Shown here: positions 32,108 to 41,276 of the stretch, piece by piece
Layout: each line of letters begins with the position of its first letter
Numbering within the stretch: position 1 is the first letter of the stretch
From: JAJRZX01 sp964407495
Lineage (GTDB): Bacteria; Desulfobacterota; GWC2-55-46; JADFVP01
Reading direction: 5' to 3'
NCBI GenBank assembly: GCA_964407495.1
Contig: CAYOVP010000011.1
Coordinates: 1 to 47,806, forward strand
Length of the DNA: 47,806 nucleotides
Translations under genes and position numbers: made by a program
The notes under the pieces: generated by a model
What the model saw: only the letters and a program-made list of their open reading frames with translations
The model's database searches: none
What the model was told of the DNA's origin: nothing

Positions 32108-34285
32108 ATGGGAAAATCACTTGTCATAGTGGAATCGCCGGCAAAGGCCCGGACGATCAACAAGTACCTTGGCAGAGGCTTCAAGGTCCTTGCCTCTGTG
32201 GGCCATATAAAAGACCTTCCAAAGAGCAAACTCGGCGTGGACATTGAGCACGGCTTTGAGCCCAGTTATGTCCGCATAAGGTCAAAGCAGAAGACCATCC
32301 GGCAGTTGAAGGAGGCGGCAAAGGACGCTGACGTCATATATCTTGCGCCAGACCCGGACCGTGAGGGCGAGGCCATTGCCTGGCATATAGCCGAGGAGAT
32401 AGACAAGGAGAGGAAGAAGACCCGCCGCGTGCTCTTCAACGAGATAACAAAGGACGCCATTCGCCAGGCCATGGCCCATCCCACTGACCTTGACGAGAAG
32501 AAGTACGAGGCCCAGCAGGCCCGCCGCATCCTCGACCGCCTCGTTGGCTACCAGGTGAGCCCGGTGCTCTGGAAGAAGGTGAGGAGGGGACTCAGCGCTG
32601 GCAGGGTGCAGTCCGTGGCCGTCAGGCTCGTCTGCGACCGTGAGGCCGAGATAGAGGCCTTCAAGTCCGTGGAGTACTGGTACGTGGACGCCCTCTTCGA
32701 GACGCCGCGTTCTGAGCTCTTCAGCGCGAGGCTCGCAAGGAAAGACGGCAAGAAGATTCTACCTGCCACAGAGGCCGAGGCAGAGGCCGTGAAGAAGGAC
32801 CTGAGGGCCCTGGACTTTGTCGTCGGCAAGGTGGAGCGTAAAGAGGTAAGGCGTAACCCCCTTGCGCCCTTTACAACGAGCAAACTCCAGCAGGAGGCCT
32901 CGCGGAGGCTCGGTTTCACGGCCAAGAAGACCATGATGATAGCCCAGCAACTCTACGAGGGCGTTGATCTCGGCACAGCGGGCCCCGTCGGCCTCGTCAC
33001 ATACATAAGGACAGACTCTACGCGCCTTGCTTCGGGTGCCGTAAAGGCGGTGCGGGCTTACATTGAGAAGACCTACGGGCCCGAGTATCTGCCCCCACGG
33101 CCCCTCGTGTACAGGAAGAAGAAGGGCAAGACCAAGACCCAGGACGCCCACGAGGCCATCAGGCCCACGTCCATGGAGTATACGCCAGAGAGCGTAAAGT
33201 CCATGCTCACACCCGAGCAGTGGAAACTCTACAGCCTCATCTGGAAGAGATTCGTGGCCTGCCAGATGGCCCCGGCCATACTTGACCAGACGAGGGTGGA
33301 GGTAAGGGGCGGGCCCTATACACTCACTGCATCTGGCTCTGTCATGAAGTTTCCCGGTTTTACGCGCGTCTACGAAGAGGCAAGAGAAGAAAAGGAGCCA
33401 GGCAAGGGCGATGAAAAGCAGGATAAGGAAAAACCTGCGCTCCTACCGGTCCTCGAAGAAGGCGAGGCCCTGGGGCTTCGGGAGATAATCACCTCGCAAC
33501 ACTTCACCCAGCCACCGCCCAGGTACACCGAGGCGACACTCGTAAAGGAACTCGAAGAGCGCGGCATTGGTCGGCCATCTACTTACGCCACAATACTCAG
33601 CACCATACAGGACAGGGGTTATGTGGAAAAAGAGGCCAGGCGTCTTCGGCCAACAGAACTCGGCAAACTCGTTAACAGTCTCCTCGTACAGTCTTTTCCC
33701 GAGATCCTCGATGCAGAATTCACTGCCCATATGGAAGAAGAACTGGACATGATAGAGGAGGGCAGGCAGGAGTGGCGTAAGGTCATGAAGGAGTTCTACG
33801 ACCCCTTCAGCAAGAGGCTGGAGAACGCCGAGGTGGAGATGAAGAGCGTAAAGGGGAATGTAACGCCTACAGAGATAAAGTGCGACAAGTGCGGCAAGCC
33901 CATGGTGATAAAGTGGGGCAGGCGCGGTAAGTTCCTTGCCTGCACAGGTTACCCCGAGTGTACGAATACCGGGGACTTTACAACTGACGAGACCGGGACC
34001 GTGAGGGTTGCCGAGAAGACCGACGAGACAGATGAGAAGTGCCCCCAGTGTTCGAGCCCCATGGTCGTAAAGAGCGGGAGGTTCGGTCGTTTTCTCGCCT
34101 GTTCTCGCTACCCAGAGTGCAAGAAGACCATGCCTTACTCCACGGGCCTCAAGTGCCCAGAAGAGGCCTGTGACGGGATACTCGTAGAGAGGCGGACCAA
34201 GAAAGGCCGAGTCTTTTACGGGTGCTCCAGGTATCCTGCCTGCAAGTATGCCACGTGGAAACTCCCTGAAAAAGCGCCTCAGTAG
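32108..34285 (+). CDS. topA: DNA topoisomerase I
   Basis: A 725-residue type IA topoisomerase that relaxes negative supercoils. Toprim domain: VIVESPAKARTINKYLG (residues 6-22) and DPDREGEAIAWH. Active-site Tyr in GLVTYIRTDSTRLA. The C-terminus carries three zinc ribbons starting near residues 598, 645 and 685 (CDKCGKPM, CPQCSSPM, CPEEACDG), each with later Cys pairs. Length is slightly shorter than E. coli topA. GGAGG lies about 14 bases before the ATG. Confidence 0.97.
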   Translation: MGKSLVIVESPAKARTINKYLGRGFKVLASVGHIKDLPKSKLGVDIEHGFEPSYVRIRSKQKTIRQLKEAAKDADVIYLAPDPDREGEAIAWHIAEEIDKERKKTRRVLFNEITKDAIRQAMAHPTDLDEKKYEAQQARRILDRLVGYQVSPVLWKKVRRGLSAGRVQSVAVRLVCDREAEIEAFKSVEYWYVDALFETPRSELFSARLARKDGKKILPATEAEAEAVKKDLRALDFVVGKVERKEVRRNPLAPFTTSKLQQEASRRLGFTAKKTMMIAQQLYEGVDLGTAGPVGLVTYIRTDSTRLASGAVKAVRAYIEKTYGPEYLPPRPLVYRKKKGKTKTQDAHEAIRPTSMEYTPESVKSMLTPEQWKLYSLIWKRFVACQMAPAILDQTRVEVRGGPYTLTASGSVMKFPGFTRVYEEAREEKEPGKGDEKQDKEKPALLPVLEEGEALGLREIITSQHFTQPPPRYTEATLVKELEERGIGRPSTYATILSTIQDRGYVEKEARRLRPTELGKLVNSLLVQSFPEILDAEFTAHMEEELDMIEEGRQEWRKVMKEFYDPFSKRLENAEVEMKSVKGNVTPTEIKCDKCGKPMVIKWGRRGKFLACTGYPECTNTGDFTTDETGTVRVAEKTDETDEKCPQCSSPMVVKSGRFGRFLACSRYPECKKTMPYSTGLKCPEEACDGILVERRTKKGRVFYGCSRYPACKYATWKLPEKAPQ

Positions 34286-34513
34286 GGTAGTGTCTCAGGC
34301 ACTGCTTCGATGAAACCACTCCACGGCGTTCCAGCCCCAATGCCTATTTTCGCTTTCTCTGCCGAAACCCCTTGAAAAGCACGTTCTCCTGTCGTAGAAT
34401 TAAATAGACATGTCAAGACGCCTGTTTAGTGTCTTAACGAGGTGTTACGGTCATGTCCTTATCTCCAGTTTTATAAACTAATAGTTTTATATTTTCCAAA
34501 GGGGCCTTGCCAT

Positions 34514-35254
34514 ATGGTGGAAAAGAGCAGCAAGCGCGTCTTCCTCGCCGATGATTCTCTCTTTTTCAGGATGAGGCTCAGCGAGATACTCACCGAAGGC
34601 GGCCACGAGGTCATCGCTGCGCGAAATGGCAAGGAACTCATCGACAATATCGTCAATGAGAGAGGTGTTATCGACCTCCTCGTCCTTGACCTCCATATGC
34701 CTGACATGGACGGCTTCGAGGTCCTCAAGTGGATAGAGGACAACGGCTACAAGGACAAGTTTCCCGTCCTCGTGGTTACAGGCGTCTATGATCCCCTCGA
34801 GGTAATGGGCAAACTCCGCGATATGGGCGTGGCGAGATTGATCTCCAAGGCCTACACCCCCGAGCATATCAACTTCATGGTGAACAACGTCCTGTATCGG
34901 GGCCTTGCCGCCGCTGGTCAGAAGAGATGCCGGGTGCCTGTCTCCATTCCCGTGGACTTCAGGGTGGGCGAGAGGTCCTTCTCGGGCTTCATACTCAACA
35001 TAAGTGATAACGGCGTCTTTCTTCACACCAAGGAAGACCTCCTCATAGGTTCGCTCGTACACCTCAGTTTTTCCCTCCCCGAGAGCGAGAAGGTGATGAA
35101 CATAAGCGGCCTTGTAAGGTGGTCTACAGAGGGGAAGGAAGGCAGTAGTCTCTTTTCCGGTTCCGGGATTATGTTTACAGAGATAGAGACTGATGACCAG
35201 GACCTCATAATAGATTTTGTGAAGGTCCAGGCCGAGAAGTTCGGGCTGGAATAG
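34514..35254 (+). CDS. Receiver-PilZ protein
   Basis: A 247-residue two-domain protein. Residues 1-125 are a receiver (acidic pair DD at 13-14, phospho-acceptor D59, LVVTG, and K near 114). Residues 135-240 are a PilZ-like domain: RCRVPVSIPVDF then NISDNGVFL (an NxSxxG variant). The usual RxxxR at the start of PilZ is not clean, so c-di-GMP binding is uncertain. It links phosphorelay input to a PilZ output, perhaps in motility or development. The frame opens at 34442; the ATG at 34514 begins the receiver and is preferred. No kinase is adjacent. Confidence 0.8.
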   Translation: MVEKSSKRVFLADDSLFFRMRLSEILTEGGHEVIAARNGKELIDNIVNERGVIDLLVLDLHMPDMDGFEVLKWIEDNGYKDKFPVLVVTGVYDPLEVMGKLRDMGVARLISKAYTPEHINFMVNNVLYRGLAAAGQKRCRVPVSIPVDFRVGERSFSGFILNISDNGVFLHTKEDLLIGSLVHLSFSLPESEKVMNISGLVRWSTEGKEGSSLFSGSGIMFTEIETDDQDLIIDFVKVQAEKFGLE

Positions 35255-35266
35255 GGTGCCTGGCGA

Positions 35267-35293
35267 GAGGCCCCTGCGGGCCTCCCTTTTTTT
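35267..35293 (+). terminator. Intrinsic terminator after the receiver-PilZ gene
   Basis: GAGGCCC and GGGCCTC form a perfect 7-bp stem (35267-35273, 35278-35284; loop CTGC), followed by CC and a T7 run (35287-35293). It lies 12 bases after the stop codon and before the convergent lspA. Confidence 0.75.
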
Positions 35294-35353
35294 GTTTCCT
35301 ATCTGTCTTCTTCCAGGGGCCATCAGGGCCGCTGGCACTGCTTTTCCTGAGGG

Positions 35354-35382
35354 TACTTTCTTCTTCCCGAAAGAAAGAAGTA
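35354..35382. repeat. Imperfect A/T-rich inverted repeat
   Basis: TACTTTCTTCTT and AAGAAAGAAGTA pair imperfectly across CCCGA. It resembles the stem of the dispersed repeat but lacks its tail. It lies between the convergent receiver-PilZ and lspA genes. Confidence 0.35.
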
Positions 35383-35457
35383 GTCTTTTTCTCTCTTCTT
35401 TTCCTTCTTCACGAGAAGAGATGGGGCCTTGGGGCTTTGCCTTGAGGGCAAACCCTC

Positions 35458-35952
35458 CTATTTCTCTTTCCTTTCTATCGCGTACATGATGATTAGCGAG
35501 GCGATGACGCCGACAGTTATTGCCGAGTCTGCTATGTTGAAGGCAGGCCAGTGGTATGAGCCTGCGTGCACGTCTATGAAGTCCACTACAGAGCCCCTGG
35601 TCAGGCGGTCGATGAGGTTTCCCGCGGCCCCGCCGCTTATGAGCGAGAGCGCGAGGGCCTGGGTGGTGCCCGCGGCGCGGCGGACTATGAAGGCAATGAC
35701 GACTATTGCCGCGAGGCTGAGCGCCGTGATGAGTACGGTCTTGAGGGTAGAGGCCCCCTGGAGCACCCCGAAGGCCGAGCCCGTGTTACGAAAGTATACG
35801 AGGTTAAGGATGCCGGGGATCAGGGGGTGGATGGAGTTTGGTGCAAGGCGCAGGGTGACGAGCGCCTTTACGGCCTGGTCGAGGACAAGGACTACTATAG
35901 TGGTGGTAAAAAAGATGGTGAGGCGGCTCTTCACCTTGTTCGCCCCTCCCAT
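35458..35952 (-). CDS. lspA: Lipoprotein signal peptidase (signal peptidase II)
   Basis: A 164-residue inner-membrane aspartic protease with four hydrophobic helices. It cleaves signal peptides of diacylglyceryl-modified prolipoproteins. The conserved GGAAGNLIDRL and VVDFIDV, then FNIADSAI (catalytic Asp), are present. It starts two bases after the ileS stop, an arrangement widely conserved (ileS-lspA). Confidence 0.96.
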   Translation of the reverse strand: MGGANKVKSRLTIFFTTTIVVLVLDQAVKALVTLRLAPNSIHPLIPGILNLVYFRNTGSAFGVLQGASTLKTVLITALSLAAIVVIAFIVRRAAGTTQALALSLISGGAAGNLIDRLTRGSVVDFIDVHAGSYHWPAFNIADSAITVGVIASLIIMYAIERKEK

Positions 35953-35954
35953 GC

Positions 35955-38798
35955 TCAGGCTTCTTCAGCACCGAGGGCCTGGGCGCACCTGGAGCAGATA
36001 CCTGGTTCCAAGCGGTTCTCGCCAACTGTGGGGCTGTAGTGCCAGCACCGCTCGCACTTTCCGCCCTCTGCCCTCTTTACGAGTACGCCGAGCCCTGGAA
36101 TGAGGGTGGATTCGAACTCAAAGGCAGCCTCTCCGCCACCTGTCTCTGCCTTCTCACCAAGGCCAAGTATTCTTAGTTCTGAGACCACGAGGACCTCCTC
36201 GAGGGCCTTTTCCCGCCCAAGAAGTATGTCTTCGAGTCCTGGCGCAGGGCTTATCACCACCATTGCGTCGAGGGGGTGGCCGATTATCTTTTCTTTCCTC
36301 GCGCCCTCGAGGGCCTTACTGGCCTCGGCCTTTATCCTGAGGAGTTCGTCCCACTTTTCGGCAAGGGCATTATCGCGCCACTCTTCCGGTGCCTCTGGCA
36401 TGGACGCGAGGTGCACGCTCTCTTCTCTTCTGCCGGGCATATGGGCCCAGGCGTCTTCAGTGGTGAAGACGAGGATGGGTGCCGCGAGGCGGACGAGGTG
36501 GTGGAGGACATGGTATATGGTGGTCTGCGCCGCGCGGCGCTCCCTTGAGCCCGCGCGTGAGGTGTAGAGGCGGTCTTTTATGGCGTCGAGGTAAAATGCG
36601 CTGAGATCCACCGCGCAGAAGTTGTGTAGCGAGTGGTATACCTTGTGGAACTCGAAGCGCTCGTAGGCCCGCTCGACGGTCTCAGTGAGCCCGGCGAGTT
36701 TGTGGAGTGTGAGGCGGTCGAGTTCCGTGAGACCGCCGTAGGACAGGGCGTCCCTTTCTGGGTCAAAGTCGTAGAGGTTGCCGAGAATGTATCTGAAGGT
36801 GTTTCTTATGCGCCTGTAGGCCTCTGAGAGGCGCTTTAATATCTCTTCCGAGATGCGGATGTCGTCGCGGTAGTCCTCGGCGGCCACCCAGAGGCGCAGG
36901 ACCTCTGCGCCGTATCTCTTTATGATGCTCTCAGGGGCGATGACATTGCCCGTGGTCTTGCTCATCTTTTTTCCCTTGCCGTCCACGACGAAGCCGTGCG
37001 TAAGGGCTGCCCTGTAGGGCGCTCTGCCGCGGGTACCAACGGATGTGAGGAGCGCGGAGTGGAACCACCCCCTGTGCTGGTCGCTCCCCTCGAGGTAGAG
37101 TGACGCCGGGAACTCGAGGTTGGGCCTCTTCTCCAGGACAGCGGCGAAACTCACCCCAGAGTCGAACCAGACATCGAGGATGTCCTCTTCTTTGGCAAGG
37201 TCTTCTGAGCCGCACTCCGGGCACTTTAGCCCTGCCCCACCCGGCAGGTCCTTCAGGTCTCTCTCGAACCAGATATCCGCGCCCTCGGACTCGAAGGCAC
37301 GGGCCAGGGCCTCGATGAAGGGACTATGGAGAAAACTCACGGAGCAGGCCCGGCACCTGAGCGCCGGTATAGGCACGCCCCAGGTCCTCTGGCGCGAGAG
37401 GCACCAGTCCGGGCGGTTCTCTATCATGGCGTAGATGCGGTCCCTGCCCCAGGCAGGGACCCACTGTATCTCCTCCCTGATGGCCTTGAGGGCCTTCTCG
37501 CGAAGCCCCCCTGCCTCCATGGCCACGAACCACTGGGCAGTGGCGCGGAAGATGATGGGCCGCTTGCACCGCCAGCAGTGGGGGTATGAGTGGCTGATGT
37601 CCTCGCGGCCAAGGAGGGCGCCTTTTTCCTGGAGTAGTTCTATTATGGCCTCATTGGCCTTGAAGACGAACTGGCCGGAGAACTCGGGCACCTCTTCGGT
37701 GAACTTTCCCGCGTCGTCCACAGGGGCATAGACGGGGAGGCCGTACTTCAGGCCAAGGTCGTAGTCGTCCTGGCCGTGGCCAGGGGCAGTGTGTACGCAG
37801 CCAGTTCCGGCCTCGAGGGTGACATGCTCACCTGGAAGGAGGGGCGAGTCCCTATCTATAAAGGGGTGGCGGGCCTTGAGGCCCTCTACTTCGGCGTAGC
37901 GGAATTTTTTTATAATCTCGAGTTCGTCTTTTTCCACGCCCAGGACCTTTGCCACGCCCTCAAGAAGCCCCTCGGCGAAGATGTAGGAGGTCCCCCGAAA
38001 AGACGCGAGGACGTAGTCGAGGTCAGGATGCATGGCTATGGCGAGGTTGGCCGGAAGTGTCCAGGGCGTTGTGGTCCAGATGATGACTGCGGTCTTCTCG
38101 TCATCTATGCTCACGCCGAGTTTTTCTTCGACCTCGGCCTTAACAAGAGGGAAGGCAACGTACACAGAGGGCGAGGTCTTGTCGGCGTACTCCACCTCGG
38201 CCTCGGCAAGGGCCGTCCTGCACGAGGCGCACCAGTGCACGGGTTTCTTGCCCTTGTACACGAGGCCCTTCTCCACGAACCTTCCAAGTTCCCGCATGAT
38301 GGAGGCCTGGTAGGAGTAGTTCATGGTAAGGTAGGGCTCGGACCACTGGGCGAAGACGCCGAGCCTCTTGAACTCGGCCTTCTGAATCTCCACGAATTTT
38401 TCGGCGTACTCCCGGCACTTCTTCCGGACCTCGGTCTTGGGCACCCCGGCCTTGTCGCCCTTCATCTGCTTCTCCACCTGCAGTTCTATGGGCAGGCCGT
38501 GGCAGTCCCAGCCCGGCACATAGTCCGTGGCATGGCCGGTCATGAAAAAGGACTTTACTATAATGTCCTTAAGTATCTTGTTCAGCGCGTGGCCCATGTG
38601 TATGTGGCCGTTGGCGTATGGCGGGCCGTCGTGGAGTATGAACTTTTTTCGTCCCCTGCCCGCGGCCATTATCTTCTCATACAGGCCCTTCTCTTCCCAT
38701 CTGGCGAGCATCCTTGGCTCTGTCTCGCTTAGCCGGGCCTTCATCTGAAACTCTGTCCGCGGGAGGTTGAGCGTTGACTTGTAGTCTCTCTTTTCCAT
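35955..38798 (-). CDS. ileS: Isoleucyl-tRNA synthetase
   Basis: A 947-residue class I synthetase. HIGH appears as HIHMGHALN, the KMSKS loop as KKMSKTTGNV, and the editing domain has TTTPWTLPANLAIA and EHVTLEAGTGCVHTAPGHG. A C-terminal zinc site is CERCWHY ... CSRCAQAL, as in the bacterial IleS1 type. It is co-transcribed with lspA. The divergent uvrB lies 270 bases away. The SD is weak: GAGG about 13 bases before the ATG. Confidence 0.97.
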   Translation of the reverse strand: MEKRDYKSTLNLPRTEFQMKARLSETEPRMLARWEEKGLYEKIMAAGRGRKKFILHDGPPYANGHIHMGHALNKILKDIIVKSFFMTGHATDYVPGWDCHGLPIELQVEKQMKGDKAGVPKTEVRKKCREYAEKFVEIQKAEFKRLGVFAQWSEPYLTMNYSYQASIMRELGRFVEKGLVYKGKKPVHWCASCRTALAEAEVEYADKTSPSVYVAFPLVKAEVEEKLGVSIDDEKTAVIIWTTTPWTLPANLAIAMHPDLDYVLASFRGTSYIFAEGLLEGVAKVLGVEKDELEIIKKFRYAEVEGLKARHPFIDRDSPLLPGEHVTLEAGTGCVHTAPGHGQDDYDLGLKYGLPVYAPVDDAGKFTEEVPEFSGQFVFKANEAIIELLQEKGALLGREDISHSYPHCWRCKRPIIFRATAQWFVAMEAGGLREKALKAIREEIQWVPAWGRDRIYAMIENRPDWCLSRQRTWGVPIPALRCRACSVSFLHSPFIEALARAFESEGADIWFERDLKDLPGGAGLKCPECGSEDLAKEEDILDVWFDSGVSFAAVLEKRPNLEFPASLYLEGSDQHRGWFHSALLTSVGTRGRAPYRAALTHGFVVDGKGKKMSKTTGNVIAPESIIKRYGAEVLRLWVAAEDYRDDIRISEEILKRLSEAYRRIRNTFRYILGNLYDFDPERDALSYGGLTELDRLTLHKLAGLTETVERAYERFEFHKVYHSLHNFCAVDLSAFYLDAIKDRLYTSRAGSRERRAAQTTIYHVLHHLVRLAAPILVFTTEDAWAHMPGRREESVHLASMPEAPEEWRDNALAEKWDELLRIKAEASKALEGARKEKIIGHPLDAMVVISPAPGLEDILLGREKALEEVLVVSELRILGLGEKAETGGGEAAFEFESTLIPGLGVLVKRAEGGKCERCWHYSPTVGENRLEPGICSRCAQALGAEEA

Positions 38799-38962
38799 CT
38801 TTTAAGTAAGCCTCACAGGTCTTTTTCTGTTCAATGGCGATTCCTTCTCTCTCTGGAGCGCCACCTGTTATTGGGCAGTCCAGTATTAATAACACATGGA
38901 AGGTAGAATTAAAATATTTTTCCCCTTTTGCCAGTCTTGCCCAGGTGAAATCCCAGGGCATT

Positions 38963-38978
38963 TCTCTGGAACCAGAGA
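38963..38978. promoter_or_regulatory. 16-bp perfect palindrome at the uvrB promoter
   Basis: TCTCTGGA/TCCAGAGA arms form the 16-base palindrome TCTCTGGAACCAGAGA. It lies 11 bases before the candidate -35 of the uvrB promoter, in the divergent region between ileS and uvrB. UvrB is an SOS gene in many bacteria, so an operator for LexA or another repressor is plausible, but this is not a known LexA box. Confidence 0.45.
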
Positions 38979-38989
38979 CATCACCCCCT

Positions 38990-39018
38990 TTGCAGGTTGT
39001 AAGCCTTCATGGTACACT
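38990..39018 (+). promoter_or_regulatory. Candidate sigma-70 promoter for uvrB
   Basis: TTGCAG (38990-38995), 17-base spacer, TACACT (39013-39018). It lies about 50 bases before the uvrB start. Both hexamers are one or two changes from consensus. Confidence 0.35.
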
Positions 39019-39068
39019 CATAGGTTGGACCATAATGATTTCAGAGGGAGTATAGAGAGAGGAAGTCA

Positions 39069-41066
39069 TTGGAAGGGCGATTCGCAATAAGTACGGACTT
39101 TACGCCCCGGGGCGACCAGCCCCGGGCCATAGAGAGACTCGCAGGAGGCATCGAGCGCGGCGAGCGCGCCCAGGTGCTCCTCGGTGTCACGGGCTCGGGA
39201 AAGACCTTTACCGTGGCAAAGGTCATAGAGGCCGTCCAGAGGCCGTCCCTCATCATCGCGCCGAACAAGACCCTGGCGGCGCAACTATACGCCGAGTTCC
39301 GCGACCTCTTCCCCGGAAACGCCGTCGAGTACTTCGTATCATACTATGATTATTACCAGCCCGAGGCCTACATACCCGCCTCTGACACCTACATAGAGAA
39401 GGACGCCTCCATAAACGACGAGATAGACAAACTCCGTCACAGCGCCACTCACTCGCTCCTTACGAGGCGCGACGTAATCATCGTGGCCTCGGTCTCGTGC
39501 ATCTACGGCATTGGCTCGCCCAGCGACTACGGGAGTTTAAACCTCTACGTGGAGCGCGGCATGGAGGTGGACCGCGACGCAGTGCTCGAACGCCTCGTTG
39601 CCATGCAGTACAAGAGGAATGACCATGACTTTCACCGCGGCACCTTCCGCGTGCGCGGCGACGTGGTGGATATCTTCCCTGCATACGAGGCGGCCTCGGC
39701 CCTTAGGATCGAGTTCTTCGGCGATACCATAGAGGATATTCTGGAGATAGACCCCCTCAGGGGACGCGTGCAGAGAAAGACGCCGCGCGCCCTCGTGCAC
39801 CCGGCCTCGCACTTTGTCACCACTGGAGCCAACCTCAAGCGCGCCATGGAGAGTATCCGCGTGGAACTCCGTGAGAGGCTCCGCGAGTTGAAGAACGAGG
39901 GCAAGAACCTCGAGGCCCAGCGCCTGGAGCAGAGGACGCTATACGACCTTGAACTCTTCGAGGAGATGGGCTACTGCCCTGGCATAGAGAACTACTCGCG
40001 CCATATAACGGGGCGCCTCCCAGGTGAGCCGCCGTACACGCTCCTCGATTACTTCCCAGAGGACTATGTCCTCTTTGTGGATGAGTCTCACATCACGGTC
40101 CCCCAGATAGGGGCCATGTACAGGGGAGACAGGGCGAGGAAGCAGAACCTCGTGGACTTTGGCTTCCGCCTGCCCTCTGCCCTGGACAACAGGCCCCTGA
40201 AGTTCGAGGAGTTCGAGCAGAGGGTGCGCCAGGCCGTGTACGTCTCTGCCACTCCGGCGGATTACGAAAAAAAGGCCGCTGGAGAAAAAAACATCGTGGA
40301 GCAGATAATCAGGCCCACGGGCCTCCTCGACCCTGCCGTAGAGGTGCGGCCCGCCACGCATCAGGTGGACGATCTCCTTGGCGAGATCCGCACGAGATCT
40401 GGCCGCGGCGAGCGCGTCCTCGTCACAACGCTCACCAAGCGGAGCGCCGAGGACCTTACGCAGTACTACACAGACCTCGGCGTCCGCGTCAAGTACCTGC
40501 ACTCGGACATAGACACCCTGGAGCGCGTGGAGATAATACGCGACCTTCGTCGCGGCGAGTTCGACGTCCTCGTGGGAATAAACCTCCTGAGGGAAGGACT
40601 CGACCTGCCTGAGGTCTCGCTCGTAGCCATACTCGATGCCGACAAGGAAGGGTTCCTCCGCTCCGAGCGCTCACTCATACAGACCTTTGGCCGGGCCGCG
40701 CGAAACGTGAATGGCACGGTCATCCTCTATGCCGACACAATAACGGGCTCCATGCGCCGGGCCATGGACGAGACCACGAGAAGGCGGCGCATACAGGAGG
40801 AATATAACCGCAAAGAGGGCATAACGCCGACTACCATAAAGAGCGGTATAAAGGACATACTCTCCACCATATACGAGGCAGATTATTATACCGTGCCTCT
40901 TGCCGCAGAGGAGACTGAGGATTACGTGCCGCCAGAGGAGATACCGCGCCTCGTGAAGTCACTTAAAAAGGAGATGGAGAGGGCGGCAAGGAAACTGGAG
41001 TTCGAGAAGGCGGCTGAACTGAGGGATAGAATTCGCGAACTCGAGGATAGACTCCTCGGAGTGTGA
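39069..41066 (+). CDS. uvrB: Excinuclease ABC subunit B
   Basis: A 665-residue DNA helicase of nucleotide excision repair. Walker A in GVTGSGKTFTVAK near residue 39, the beta-hairpin region YFVSYYDYYQPEAYIPASDT, VDESH (Walker B), and the helicase motifs GRAARNVNG. A C-terminal UVR domain (KEMERAARKLEFEKAAELRD) for UvrA/UvrC contact is present. The start is a TTG with AGGAAG just upstream, which gives the usual N-terminal FTPRGDQPRAI region. No uvrA or uvrC is near. Confidence 0.97.
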   Translation: MEGRFAISTDFTPRGDQPRAIERLAGGIERGERAQVLLGVTGSGKTFTVAKVIEAVQRPSLIIAPNKTLAAQLYAEFRDLFPGNAVEYFVSYYDYYQPEAYIPASDTYIEKDASINDEIDKLRHSATHSLLTRRDVIIVASVSCIYGIGSPSDYGSLNLYVERGMEVDRDAVLERLVAMQYKRNDHDFHRGTFRVRGDVVDIFPAYEAASALRIEFFGDTIEDILEIDPLRGRVQRKTPRALVHPASHFVTTGANLKRAMESIRVELRERLRELKNEGKNLEAQRLEQRTLYDLELFEEMGYCPGIENYSRHITGRLPGEPPYTLLDYFPEDYVLFVDESHITVPQIGAMYRGDRARKQNLVDFGFRLPSALDNRPLKFEEFEQRVRQAVYVSATPADYEKKAAGEKNIVEQIIRPTGLLDPAVEVRPATHQVDDLLGEIRTRSGRGERVLVTTLTKRSAEDLTQYYTDLGVRVKYLHSDIDTLERVEIIRDLRRGEFDVLVGINLLREGLDLPEVSLVAILDADKEGFLRSERSLIQTFGRAARNVNGTVILYADTITGSMRRAMDETTRRRRIQEEYNRKEGITPTTIKSGIKDILSTIYEADYYTVPLAAEETEDYVPPEEIPRLVKSLKKEMERAARKLEFEKAAELRDRIRELEDRLLGV

Positions 41067-41091
41067 GAAAGGGGAAAGGCGAAAAAAACAT

Positions 41092-41138
41092 CCCGCTTTC
41101 TTTTGGAAAAAAGAAAGCGGGGCAAAGAAAACCGGTAT
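41092..41138 (+). repeat. Dispersed hairpin repeat, copy 6
   Basis: Stem 41092-41104 with 41109-41121 (13 bp, CCCGCTTTCTTTT arm, loop GGAA), tail GCAAAGAAAACCGGTAT (41122-41138). It lies right after uvrB in a 304-base stretch without a gene (41067-41370), facing copy 7. Confidence 0.8.
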
Positions 41139-41180
41139 TCTCGTTGCCTCTACTGCCCTGTCATCAGTCTTGCAGGTCCT

Positions 41181-41205
41181 CTCAAATGGCCGAAGGCCAT
41201 TTGAG
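41181..41205. other. Perfect 11-bp hairpin, GAA loop
   Basis: CTCAAATGGCC (41181-41191) and GGCCATTTGAG (41195-41205) around GAA. It lies between repeat copies 6 and 7. It has no following T-run and is not a clear terminator. Confidence 0.6.
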
Positions 41206-41250
41206 TATTGGTTTTCTTTGTCTTACTTTCTTTTTTAAAAGAAAGTAAGA
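41206..41250 (-). repeat. Dispersed hairpin repeat, copy 7
   Basis: Stem 41222-41234 with 41237-41249 (13 bp, extended to 14 by the flanking T and A, loop TT). Tail on the minus strand is ACAAAGAAAACCAATA (41206-41221). It is inverted relative to copy 6, tails facing each other across the 11-bp hairpin. Confidence 0.8.
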
Positions 41251-41261
41251 TCTTTTGATAT

Positions 41262-41276
41262 GCGGCCAGAGGCCGC
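41262..41276. other. Small hairpin, 3-base loop
   Basis: GCGGCC and GGCCGC around AGA, followed by TTCTTTCTCTTTTTG, about 95 bases before the rhodanese start. The T-rich stretch makes it a weak terminator candidate on the plus strand. Confidence 0.45.

Noticed and set aside
41092..41250. Hairpin repeats as a CRISPR array or ordinary terminators
   Set aside because: Spacing is irregular and copies occur in both orientations far apart, unlike CRISPR; no U-run follows the stems, unlike intrinsic terminators.
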